Part shown: one piece after another, positions 1 to 8,300 of the stretch
How positions within the stretch are numbered: the stretch's first letter is position 1
Layout: every line of letters begins with the position of its first letter
Assembly: GCA_964605775.1 (NCBI GenBank)
Contig: CAZSDU010000033.1
Coordinates: 1-23,499 of the forward strand
Direction: 5' to 3'
Length of the DNA stretch: 23,499 nucleotides
Origin: CAZSDU01 sp964605775
GTDB taxonomy: Bacteria; Bacteroidota; Bacteroidia; Bacteroidales; FEN-979
Position numbers and translations under genes: made by a program
Notes under the pieces: generated by a model
The model's database searches: none
Told to the model about the DNA's origin: nothing
The model's input: only the letters and a program-made list of their open reading frames with translations

Positions 1-27
1 TGATCTTTTTGCAGAGCTTCCGGACGG

Positions 28-53
28 GTGTGCTCCGCTCATGTGGGGCACAC
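28..53. repeat. GC-rich hairpin
   Basis: GTGTGCTCC (28-36) pairs with GGGGCACAC (45-53) over 9 bp, one of them a T-G wobble, around an 8-nt loop. No T-run follows in either direction, so it is not an obvious intrinsic terminator. Confidence 0.5.
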
Positions 54-91
54 ACGAGCCGTCAGCCGAGCAATGCGGGCGGTTTTCGGAG

Positions 92-187
92 GTTAGCATT
101 CACCAAACCGGCAAACGATATAGGAAAAGTAAAGATACAACAAGTAAAACCCGCACTTCGGCTGCCGGCCGCCCGTTAGCGTTCATT
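92..187. repeat. Pair of GTTAGC direct repeats, 83 bp apart
   Basis: GTTAGCATTCACC (92-104) and GTTAGCGTTCATT (175-187) match at 10 of 13 positions in direct orientation. The second copy directly follows CCGCCCG (169-175), which is the inverted complement of CGGGCGG at 76-82. Direct repeats plus an imperfect palindrome recall integron-type recombination sites, but GTTAGCG does not fit the attC GTTRRRY box and no RYYYAAC partner is seen. Confidence 0.35.
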
Positions 188-259
188 GTAAAAAGACAGA
201 CGACAGAATGACAAAGAAATTTTTGCTGCATAAAGACAATAAAGAAAATGCCACCGCAC

Positions 260-323
260 AAATGGCACATTTGGTTTTGCCCGACACTAAAGCCCACCCT
301 TCGCAAAACCAAAAGAGCCATTT
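260..323. repeat. Long near-perfect inverted repeat (21-bp arms, 22-nt loop)
   Basis: The arm 260-280 pairs with 303-323 at 19 of 21 positions; the mismatches are 267/316 and 269/314. The core pairs TTTGGTTTTGC with GCAAAACCAAA. The loop is 281-302. The fold would be stable on either strand and has no adjacent T-run. It may be a structured RNA, part of a dispersed repeat, or the remains of a small mobile element. Confidence 0.7.
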
Positions 324-447
324 CTTGCCAACGCACCCAAGCCCACCCACCAACCAACTGGAAAAGACTTGGAATTTGACAACAGTTTTTAACGATAGCA
401 GGATTTTAAATAATAACTTTACGACTTATAAATTGAATATAATATAA

Positions 448-753
448 ATGGCACCAGACAAAGAAGCGAAAGCTAGAATAAAGATAAATAAGCTCTTAGA
501 AGATGCTGGTTGGCGTTTCTTCGACAATGAAAATGCTAATGCAGAAATTGAAATAAGGTTTTCGGCAACAGATAATGAAAACAACCTAATCTTGTCAGTT
601 TTTACAGGAAACGGTCAATTACTGAAAGAGATTCCTATAGCATTTCAACGCAACATCAAACTTAATGTTTCCGACTTTTCTTCAGGAACTAACTTTTGCA
701 GAATTCACAACAATCATTTCTCTACTTCTGTCCAAAAATTTATTATTAAATAA
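448..753 (+). pseudogene. Chimeric ORF: HsdR-like start joined to a type IX sorting-domain tail
   Basis: The 101-residue frame has two unlike halves. Residues 1 to about 30 (MAPDKEAKARIKINKLLEDA, then GWRFFDNEN) resemble the first residues of type I restriction HsdR / DEAD-box subunits, which normally continue for about 700-1000 residues. Residues about 33-101 resemble a type IX secretion C-terminal domain: a strand ending LILSVFTGNGQLLKEIPI, then NVSDFSSG and the end QKFIIK. No signal peptide, helicase or nuclease motif is present. A cytoplasmic restriction start cannot sensibly carry a secretion tail, so this is probably a recombination remnant and not a working gene. The join lies near 540-560. 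Both assignments come from recalled family patterns. An ordinary small unknown protein is the alternative. Confidence 0.4.
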
Positions 754-927
754 AAAGGAATGCGCTCTAATGATCAGTTAAGGCCAATACATGATGATTT
801 AAGATGGTCAACCTTATCATTTACAATAGAACAACCGAAAGACAGTAATCCTTGTTCAACCTGTCCACCTGACATTTATTACCCTCGGCAATCAAGTATA
901 CTGTTCCGGAATATTTCCCAGATAACC
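754..927. other. Gap without a recognisable gene
   Basis: A plus-strand frame opens at 760 and reads on to 1233, but past 928 it runs antisense to the well-supported gene ending there. Its first 56 codons show no known motif, so I do not call it. A short palindrome, TTCCGGAA, lies just past the stop of the minus-strand gene, without a T-run. Confidence 0.4.
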
Positions 928-3903
928 CTAAAGCAAGGGCTTGTAAACAACCCCGAAGTTCTTTTTACCATCGATTTCGATGCGGACTGGCTTATCGAAA
1001 TGCACGTGCCGTATGTATTCATCCTCGAAGGCTGCAGGCTGAGCCGACAGGAAATCCAGATCATAAAAGCCATCCTTGATATAGGGATTGATGGTAAAAT
1101 AACCCACCCTGAAAGAAGTCAGGTTCTGGAAAAAGTGGGTTCCCTGGCTGGGATCGATGCGGTAGTTGTCCAAGCCCGATTCAACAATCACACGGGCGGC
1201 ACTGATCTGGGGCCATTTCACCGGTATGCCTAACCAGGGATCGCTGGATCCCCAGCGACCCGGGCCAACCAGTATATAATATCGCTTTTCGAGGATGAAC
1301 TGATCATTCAGTATTTCCAGGCGACTGGCTATTTCAGCGCTTTTTGAAGCATCCCAGGCGTTGGGCTTCACATATACAATATCAAAAACACCTTTCACGA
1401 TCCCATTTCCCAAGGCCGTATTGGAAATCAGAATCGAATCAGCAGGACTGATGCTTCCGGGATTCAGGTTGACTGTCTCATCCTTGCCGGCAATGGGTCT
1501 GATCTGCAATAAGCTGAACACCTTGGACTCTCCCTTAGGAAGATCAAGATTAACGGCAAACTCGATTTCCACGGGTTTACTCATTTCTCTTTGACCGATC
1601 TCCAGCACCTGTCGCAGAATTTCTGCCAGCGGGAAGGTGTCATGGTTCAGCAACTGTGAAAACGTGATGATCCTTTTCCCCGGTGAAATCGTACCTTCTT
1701 TGAGCTGATGACTGTCGTAATCAAAGGTAGAAGAAACGAGTTTCAGGGCATTATCTTCTTCGGCATCTTTAATTCTGAGCTTCAATAGATTAACAGTATC
1801 ATCAATATTTGGGGAAAAACTTTCCGGTCGGAGATCCAGGGCGTAAAAATTTTTCTGTGTTTCGCTTAGGGCAAGGTCAGGGGTGGAAAGTTGCAAAATT
1901 TTTCTTGGATATTGGGGTGAAAACCTGATCCCAATCCCTCCATCCACAATGTATTTTCCCAATCCGAAAGCAATATTTGCAATGCCGTCCTCAGGTTTTT
2001 CAGGGGCTATGGGATAAAAATTAATGGACCGGGCAACCCCTGATATTGCGGGGTAAAAACGATCTCCGTAAGGTCGGCCGGTGACCTCCTGAAGGACAAT
2101 CCCCATTTTTTCTTCATCCACCATGTTCAGGGTGGCTGCCATATAGGATTTGCTGTCTTTGAAATAAGCTGAAGCATACACGCTTTTTATCGCTTCACTA
2201 AGCTTTTCGATCATCATTCTTTCATTGAACTTGATGTTCGGCAGCATGTAAGTGGAATAAATCCCTGCAAATGGCTGGTAGTGGGAATCCTCCAGTAAGC
2301 TGGAGGAACGGATGGCAATTGGGCTGTTGACACAGGAAATAAAGGTATAGAGATCTTCGTGTATCCTGAAGGGCAGCCTTGCTTTTACGAATCTGGCAAG
2401 AATATCCTTATCACTGCGATCGGACAGGGCTATTTCAAAAAGGTTGTTTTCTTCCATGAATTCATCAAATACATCCGTTCCCAACACGACAGTCCGGGGG
2501 ATAGAAATGACGACATCTTCATAAAAATCTGTAAGCCGGTTTCTTTTAATCAATGAATCAAGAAAAGCCAATCCCCTTGCTTTCCCCCCGATGGATCCTT
2601 CACCAATACGTGCAAACTGCAAATATTCATCATAGCGATCCCGGTCAAAATCAGCGATAACCCCACGGGCTTTGTTAATGCGAAAGGCAGTGATGGCATC
2701 GAAAAGGTAACGTTTAGCCTCATCCATATCATTGGCAAAAGCTTTTACAGAAACCTCCCTGAACATTTCAGCAATCGGAAAGAGCGCTCTGGCATTCAAC
2801 CATTTTGAAAAATGGTTGCGTTGCATATGATAGTTCAGGGATGCATCAGGAATTTCAAATATTTTATCCTGCAACGACTTTAAATCAACTGCCCGCGTGA
2901 TTTCCCTGCCATTATTCGGGTCAATAAAAATAAAATCTCCGAAAGAAAAATATTCGTTGATGTAATTCCTGAGCTCTATGGAGAGGGTCTTGGAAAGTTT
3001 ATTCAGGAAACCCACTTTAAGCTGCCGGGCAAGCGACTCGTATTCTGTATCCGTCGACTGAAAGAGTACCGGCATGAATTCATCTTCAGCCCTGACCTTT
3101 TCCACAAATTTAATTCCGGCAGTTTTATCGTTCTCTCCCTCTCTCATAAAACTGATATCGGTGATGATGCCCAGGAGATTATTCTTGTATTTCTCCCACA
3201 TCGAAACAGCTTCTTCATAGTTGGTGGCCAGCAGAATCTTGGTCCTGCCCCGCATTCTGAGCATTTTCTGATGTTCATTCAGCCCTTCAGTCATAAAAGT
3301 TTTTGACTGTTTCAGCAGGATTTTATAAATATTCGGCAGATAACTTGAATAAAAACGGATGGAATCCTCCACGAGTAGAATAGACTGAACGCCCAATTTG
3401 GCATCATAATCAATATTCATCCTATCCTCTATCAGTTTGATGATAGCCAGAAGAATATCGGCGTTACCCAGCCAGCTGAAAACATAATCAATGGCGCTCA
3501 GGTCCCTCTCGTTGAGTTTAAGATTGACTTCGCGGGAGAATGGCGTCAGGACGACGATGGGAATTTTGGGATACTTTTCCTTGATTCTCATGGCCAGATC
3601 GAAAGTGTCAGCCTTCTCGATATTGAGCATGGAAATGACCAGTTCAATCCGTTTATCCTCCAGCACCTCAAAGGCTTCCTCTTCAGAAGTAACTTTTATA
3701 AATTGTGGTGGATAGCGGAGGTTCAGGGAAACATATTCCATGAATATCGCTTCATCAATTCGTCCATCTTCCTCCAGCATAAAGGCATCGTATGTACTCG
3801 AAATCAGGAGGACCTGATAAACCCTCCGCTTCATCATCAAATTAAAGGAAGTCTCTATAAAATAGTACTTCTTGGGATCCAAGGGGTTTTTCGATCGGGG
3901 CAT
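928..3903 (-). CDS. Receiver/ATP-grasp protein with PPDK N-terminal-like domain, short paralogue
   Basis: About 991 residues from ATG 3903. Domains: a degenerate receiver-like domain (about 28-160); a second receiver (about 174-320) that keeps the acidic pair E179-D180, a likely phospho-acceptor D249 in ITDISF, S283 and a lysine near 302-305; a linker with HFSKWLNAR (about 364-372); and a PEP-synthase/PPDK-type ATP-grasp domain (about 430-805) with GSIGGKARG and AIRSSSLLEDS. A C-terminal domain follows with LVGPGRWGSSDP (about 878-889) and GTHFFQNLTS. The phosphohistidine swivel domain and PEP-binding barrel of real PEP synthase are absent, so naming it ppsA would mislead. An upstream in-frame TTG (3927) would add 8 residues, but it overlaps the -7 box, so I prefer ATG 3903. 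It is transcribed alone, divergent from a secreted protein. A paralogue lies at 11514-15374. The role is unknown; phosphorylation-linked energy or redox signalling is an inference. Confidence 0.85.
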   Translation of the reverse strand: MPRSKNPLDPKKYYFIETSFNLMMKRRVYQVLLISSTYDAFMLEEDGRIDEAIFMEYVSLNLRYPPQFIKVTSEEEAFEVLEDKRIELVISMLNIEKADTFDLAMRIKEKYPKIPIVVLTPFSREVNLKLNERDLSAIDYVFSWLGNADILLAIIKLIEDRMNIDYDAKLGVQSILLVEDSIRFYSSYLPNIYKILLKQSKTFMTEGLNEHQKMLRMRGRTKILLATNYEEAVSMWEKYKNNLLGIITDISFMREGENDKTAGIKFVEKVRAEDEFMPVLFQSTDTEYESLARQLKVGFLNKLSKTLSIELRNYINEYFSFGDFIFIDPNNGREITRAVDLKSLQDKIFEIPDASLNYHMQRNHFSKWLNARALFPIAEMFREVSVKAFANDMDEAKRYLFDAITAFRINKARGVIADFDRDRYDEYLQFARIGEGSIGGKARGLAFLDSLIKRNRLTDFYEDVVISIPRTVVLGTDVFDEFMEENNLFEIALSDRSDKDILARFVKARLPFRIHEDLYTFISCVNSPIAIRSSSLLEDSHYQPFAGIYSTYMLPNIKFNERMMIEKLSEAIKSVYASAYFKDSKSYMAATLNMVDEEKMGIVLQEVTGRPYGDRFYPAISGVARSINFYPIAPEKPEDGIANIAFGLGKYIVDGGIGIRFSPQYPRKILQLSTPDLALSETQKNFYALDLRPESFSPNIDDTVNLLKLRIKDAEEDNALKLVSSTFDYDSHQLKEGTISPGKRIITFSQLLNHDTFPLAEILRQVLEIGQREMSKPVEIEFAVNLDLPKGESKVFSLLQIRPIAGKDETVNLNPGSISPADSILISNTALGNGIVKGVFDIVYVKPNAWDASKSAEIASRLEILNDQFILEKRYYILVGPGRWGSSDPWLGIPVKWPQISAARVIVESGLDNYRIDPSQGTHFFQNLTSFRVGYFTINPYIKDGFYDLDFLSAQPAAFEDEYIRHVHFDKPVRIEIDGKKNFGVVYKPLL

Positions 3904-3924
3904 GGGCTTAAGTCTTTTTATGCT

Positions 3925-3932
3925 CAAAAATA
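3925..3932 (-). promoter_or_regulatory. -7 box TATTTTTG for the 928-3903 gene
   Basis: On the minus strand 3932-3925 reads TATTTTTG, a full match to the Bacteroidetes -7 consensus TAnnTTTG. Transcription would begin near 3918, about 15 nt before ATG 3903. No clear TTTG -33 box is seen. The box overlaps the alternative TTG start at 3927, which argues against that start. Confidence 0.5.
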
Positions 3933-3978
3933 GAAATCTTTTTGGGAATGCCGTTGAGATATTTATTAATTTTAGAAG

Positions 3979-4881
3979 ATGAAAAAGTTACTGTTTTTAT
4001 GCCTCTTCATCCCATGGATGTTTCCGGTTGCCGGACAAACTATCGTTGATTCCACTAAACTCTGGAGTGTTGAGTATTTTCACTATTCCAATTTTTCGCA
4101 TACAACAGAATTTATTAAATTCTCCAATGATACGGTCATTGGAGAATTCAACTATAAAAAAGTTGAAAAATCGACGGATGAAAATCACACTGTCTGGGAA
4201 TTTCATGGATATGCCAGAGAAACAAGCGACAAAAAAGTTTATTACCGGCTTGACGCTTTACATTCCGAAAAATTATTGTATGATTTAAATGTCAATCCCG
4301 GAGATTCCCTGCTGGTTTATACTTTGTACAATTATCCACTGGCCATTTTTGATTCCATGATGTATTATGTAACCGGTAAAGACAGTGTTTTAATTGGGGA
4401 AACATACCGGACACAATATCATCTGAGCCTTAACTGGCCAGGCTCTATCCAGGAGGTGGAACAATGGGTTGACAGTGTGGGGAGTTTAAAGAGTGGAATG
4501 CTGCATAATACAACCGGAAAGGTCGGTGGAGATGGTTTTGATTTATTATGCTTTTACGAAAATTCCGTATTGACATATGATAATCCCTCAGTTGAGTCAT
4601 GCTATGTGGTCACAGGTATGGAAAACCATGCAGAACCCAGATGTATTGTTTCATTGCAGCCAAATCCATTAGTGGATATTTCAAGTATAAGGATTGATGG
4701 AAATGGGGTTCCATCTTCATTCATTATTAAGTTTTACAATGCCACAGGAAGATTAATTTCCACTTATGGATTCACAGAGGAATTACAGCTCAGGAGGCAA
4801 AATTACCACCCTGGTTTGTACTTCTATATTATCACTTCCAATGGCCGAAAGATTGGTAATGGCAAGATGATGGTGGAATAA
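3979..4881 (+). CDS. Secreted protein with type IX secretion C-terminal sorting domain
   Basis: 300 residues. An N-terminal signal peptide (MKKLLFLCLFIPWMFPVAGQ, cleavage probably just before or after G19) would send it through Sec to the periplasm. The last 75 or so residues (about 225-300) look like a type A type IX sorting domain: SLQPNPLVDISSIRI, then IIKFYNATGRLIST, then the closing strand HPGLYFYIITSNGRKIGNGK. Such proteins cross the outer membrane by the type IX system, where the tail is removed. The middle (about 20-220) has many aromatic residues and predicted beta strands, and I recognise no catalytic family in it. It starts 76 bp from the divergent ATP-grasp gene and ends 11 bp before the stop of the convergent ferritin-like gene. 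Confidence 0.8.
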   Translation: MKKLLFLCLFIPWMFPVAGQTIVDSTKLWSVEYFHYSNFSHTTEFIKFSNDTVIGEFNYKKVEKSTDENHTVWEFHGYARETSDKKVYYRLDALHSEKLLYDLNVNPGDSLLVYTLYNYPLAIFDSMMYYVTGKDSVLIGETYRTQYHLSLNWPGSIQEVEQWVDSVGSLKSGMLHNTTGKVGGDGFDLLCFYENSVLTYDNPSVESCYVVTGMENHAEPRCIVSLQPNPLVDISSIRIDGNGVPSSFIIKFYNATGRLISTYGFTEELQLRRQNYHPGLYFYIITSNGRKIGNGKMMVE

Positions 4882-4887
4882 TCCACC
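4872..4887. terminator. Short hairpin between convergent genes
   Basis: GGTGGA (4872-4877) and TCCACC (4882-4887) form a perfect 6-bp stem around ATAA. The plus-strand stop codon (4879-4881) lies in the loop and the minus-strand stop (4893) is 6 nt away. There is no good T-run on either side, so it is a weak bidirectional terminator candidate only. Confidence 0.3.
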
Positions 4888-4892
4888 GGTTC

Positions 4893-5348
4893 CTAATTCT
4901 CTTTCAGGATATAATCATCATATTCCAGCTCTAAGCGAAGTTTGTGCTTTGACTCTTCCTGGGCCAGCAGGTAAAAAAGGGTTTTGATTTCAGGGTCCTC
5001 GGTACGCTCCGCCAGGATGGTATACAATTTGAATGCTGCTTTTTCCTTTTTCATGGCAAGCACCAGAGTATCCTGGTAAGGCATATCGGCTGCGGCACTC
5101 ACATCCACCAGGTAATCGGCTATTTTCAGGTCTTTCACTTTCTCCTCCTGAAGGCTGACCATGCCCAGTTCTTTAACGCCCATCAGCTTTGCTTTATGCC
5201 GCATTTCCTCCTCGGCGTACTCCCGGAACACCTTTTTGATCTGGGATGATGTTGATTTTTCCGCCAGATGAAGATAGAAATCAATGGCAGCTTGCTCTTC
5301 TCCTATGGCAAAATCGAGGATCTCGGATATATTATTAAAGGTTTTCAT
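4893..5348 (-). CDS. Ferritin-like (rubrerythrin-type) diiron protein
   Basis: 151 residues, all helical in character, in two halves that each carry the rubrerythrin diiron pattern. E18 lies 7 before Y25, with E48-M-R-H51; E102 lies 7 before Y109, with E132-S-K-H135. These six residues are the likely metal ligands. The C-terminal rubredoxin Cys4 domain of classical rubrerythrin is missing, so this is a single four-helix-bundle ferritin-like protein, probably cytoplasmic. Relatives reduce peroxide or handle iron. It is the last gene of the minus-strand unit, 18 bp after the large Fe-S flavoprotein, which suggests protection or iron supply for those oxygen-sensitive clusters (inference). CAAATTTA at 5354-5361 reads TAAATTTG on the minus strand, so an extra, nearly leaderless promoter is possible. 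ATG 5348 is the only sensible start. Confidence 0.85.
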   Translation of the reverse strand: MKTFNNISEILDFAIGEEQAAIDFYLHLAEKSTSSQIKKVFREYAEEEMRHKAKLMGVKELGMVSLQEEKVKDLKIADYLVDVSAAADMPYQDTLVLAMKKEKAAFKLYTILAERTEDPEIKTLFYLLAQEESKHKLRLELEYDDYILKEN

Positions 5349-5356
5349 GTGTTCAA

Positions 5357-5373
5357 ATTTACGATTTCAGATT
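5357..5373. repeat. 17-nt intergenic repeat, copy 1
   Basis: ATTTACGATTTCAGATT here is identical, in the same orientation, to 10943-10959 in another gap of the same operon. This copy contains the stop codon (5367-5369) of the upstream flavoprotein gene. Confidence 0.7.
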
Positions 5374-8300
5374 TGCTTAAATGCTTGTTTAAATTCGTTA
5401 TCGAAGCGTTTAACCAGGAAGTCGCAGCCAAAATCGAAATGACTTTTGTTGTTCTCATCACAGCTAGGCTGCATCCATAATTTCCCGTGTTCTTTATGCT
5501 CCGGTAAAAGCGTTATGACTTCCATTAAAATATCTTTTGGATTTTCCGGTGAGCTGATTCCAAAGACTTTCATGATCCCGCTCAACTGGCGGAGAGAATT
5601 CATTTCAATACGTGAATGCATGACTTTATCAAACTCCTGTATCACTTTCTGGGAATTGGTAAAAGTCCCTCCGATCTCGGTTGGGAAAGAAGCGGGTAAC
5701 ACGAGATCTGCAGCATTAGCAGTATCGGTCATGAAATAATCCTGAACCACCATAAATGATGCCTTGTCAAGCATTTTTTCCACAAAAGCCCGATCTGTGG
5801 CACAGCCAATGGGATCTTCGCCGAAAATAAACAGGTTGCGGAATTTCCCCTCCTGGAGGGAGTCGAGTAAACATTTCGTTTCGGCTTCCGGCAATGCATC
5901 CAGGGTCCAATTCATTTTCAGGCGTTCATTGTAGCTCACATCATTCAGATCCTGTCCACCGATACCATAATGCGGACTAACCCCCATATCGAACACTCCC
6001 TGGGAATTGTTCTTTTCTTTGAGGGCGATCAGGCCGTTGGCGGTTTTTCCCAGTTTGCCCGTGATCCTGGCCAGGTTAAAGATCTCCCTACAGGTATTTC
6101 CGGAAATTTCCTTTTCCGAGAAGATCAGGATGGCATTCATCTCATGGTTATATTCAACGGCAAAGGCAGCGATATCTTCGCAGGTCAGTCCCGACATCAG
6201 AACCAACTCATTGAAATCTTCTTTCAGCAAGCCTGATTTATAGTCTTCCAATCCATCCACCCTGTCGCGAAGGAATATGGCATTCTCCAGTCCATTTGAG
6301 AGCAAGTAATGATTCAGGGCTTTAACGAAATGATAGTAGGATTTTACCCTGAATTGCCGGTCAACTTTGTGGGACATCGAATTTTTCTCCTTTTCAGTAA
6401 CAAGAACTACCGGTGTTTTTCTACGATGACGGGTATGCTGAACCATAAACCCGGCGACGGCATGATCCTGGTTGATCTCGGTTCCCAGGAGATAGATTTT
6501 ACTGGCCTCTGCAATCTCATGGAGGGGGACATTGATCTCACAGTTTGAGCGATAACCCTCTGCTCTTTCCAGATAGTGGAAACTTCCTACATTATTGGTA
6601 GCGGCAGCAGCTCTGGCTAGTTTATGAATCAGATAAAGCTCTTCATTCGACAGCCTGGCACCTCCGAAGAATGCGTTTTCATCGGCAGCAACAGATTTGA
6701 TCCTTGTATGAATCAAGGCAAAAGCATCCGGGAAAGAAATGGGTTGAAACTTTCCATCCACTTTCAGCATGGGTTGGGTAATCCTGTCGGTATCATTCAG
6801 GACATGATAACCAAATTTTGGATATTTACACAGATTTCCATCGGTATTCACCAGTCCATTCCTCCCGGTAACACGCATGGTAAAACCATTTTTCTGATGT
6901 AGGGTGATGGCACATCCAACCCCACAATAATTACAGATGGTTTCAGCTTCTGTGGTTGTAACCGGACCCGGTTTGAATAAAACATTTTCCGTAATTGCCC
7001 CTGTAGGACAGGTGGAAATACATAATCCGCAGGATTCACAGGGAGTATCCTGTAAGGCATCACCCATACTCGGAGCCACATAGGTATCAAATCCCCGGTT
7101 GATTAGCCCCAGGGCATTGGCCCCGGCCATTTCCCGGCAAATCCTCACGCAACGTGCACAGAGGATGCACTTGTTGTTGTCGATTTCGATATACGGATGG
7201 CGGAAATCGACGGTGTATTCTTTGAATTCACCTTCATAGGTTTTCTGCTGCGCATCATATTCGCTTGAAAATTTCTGGAGATCGCAATTTAAAAAAGCTG
7301 TGCAACCGCATTCCAGGCAGCGTTGGACTTCGTGATGCGCCACTTCTTCACTGTTGTAACCCAGTTCCACTTCTCTGAAATTGAAACGCTCGCCGGCGGG
7401 AAGGGTAGGCATTTCTTCCCGATTTTGTACGGCAAATCTGCCCTGGTATTCCTCTGCTTTCTGCTTTTTAAAATTATCCTTTCTACTGGTAAACGGCTTC
7501 TTCAATGGCATAATTGGCAAGCCCATGAGATATTGGTGGACGCTGGTGGATGCTACTTTTGCCTGAGCAATGGCTTCGATGATGGTGGCGGGTCCGGTTA
7601 CCCCGTCACCGGCTGCAAAAACCGATGGGATTCCGGTTTGCAAGGTGGCTTTATCAGCCTCGATATCTCCCCATTTATTAATGTTTAATTCTCCTCCTTC
7701 CGCGAAGGCATTGATATCATCAATGAAATTCACATCCGTTTTTTGTCCGATGGCAGCCAGGATATAATCAACTTTCACTTCAAAATCAGAACCCTCCAAA
7801 GGAACCGGGCGACGGCGTCCGGAGGCGTCAGGTTCACCTAATTCCATTCTGATACAGCTAATGGATTCCACTTCGCCCTGGGCATTTTTATTGATTTTCT
7901 TAGGCAGGGTCAGAAACAAATACTCCACCCCTTCGAGTTTTGACTCATGAATTTCAATGGGATTGGCCGGCATTTCCTTTTCGGTACGGCGGTATATCAC
8001 ATAAACTTTATCCGCCTTGCAGCGAATGGAAGTACGGCAGCAGTCCATGGCGGTATTTCCTCCGCCCACCACCGCGATGGTTTTCCCTCTGAAATCGTAT
8101 CGTTGTCCGGTTATTTCCATGTTTTTCAGGAAATCAATACCGGAATATACATTAACGGCATCATCGCCTTCGCATCCCACACCGGTTCCCTTTTGTGAAC
8201 CAATGGTGAGTACCAGCGCATCATATTTTTCTTTAATTTCCTTATAGCTTAAGTTATCTCCCAGGCGTTGATGATAATGTATCCTGACGCCCAGGTCGGT

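Larger units (their letters stand above)
1..447. other. Structured, probably non-coding edge region
   Basis: No convincing gene is seen in these 447 bases. Open frames exist on both strands but have low-complexity or hairpin-derived translations and no recognisable domain. The stretch contains a GC-rich hairpin (28-53), two related GTTAGC direct repeats (92-104 and 175-187), a 7-bp inverted pair CGGGCGG/CCGCCCG (76-82 and 169-175) and a long inverted repeat (260-323). GC content is high in 1-190 and falls sharply after about 360. It resembles the dispersed structured repeats found beside accessory genes in Bacteroidetes, but that is an impression and not a database match. Confidence 0.5.

Noticed and set aside
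76..187. Integron attC site
   Set aside because: GTTAGCG does not fit GTTRRRY, no RYYYAAC partner box is found, and no integrase is present in the window. Kept only as a lower-interest finding.
208..447. 79-residue plus-strand ORF
   Set aside because: It runs across the long inverted repeat, has a low-complexity translation (many Q, N, P, H) and no domain. An open frame by chance is more likely.
760..1233. 157-residue plus-strand ORF
   Set aside because: From 928 it is antisense to the well-supported ATP-grasp gene, and its unique first 56 codons show no known motif.
928..3903. Calling this gene and its paralogue PEP synthase (ppsA)
   Set aside because: Only the ATP-grasp domain is shared; the phosphohistidine swivel and PEP-binding domains are missing, and receiver domains are added.
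3904..3927. TTG start extending the short ATP-grasp protein by 8 residues
   Set aside because: The TTG overlaps the predicted -7 promoter box, so it would lie upstream of the transcription start; ATG 3903 is preferred.
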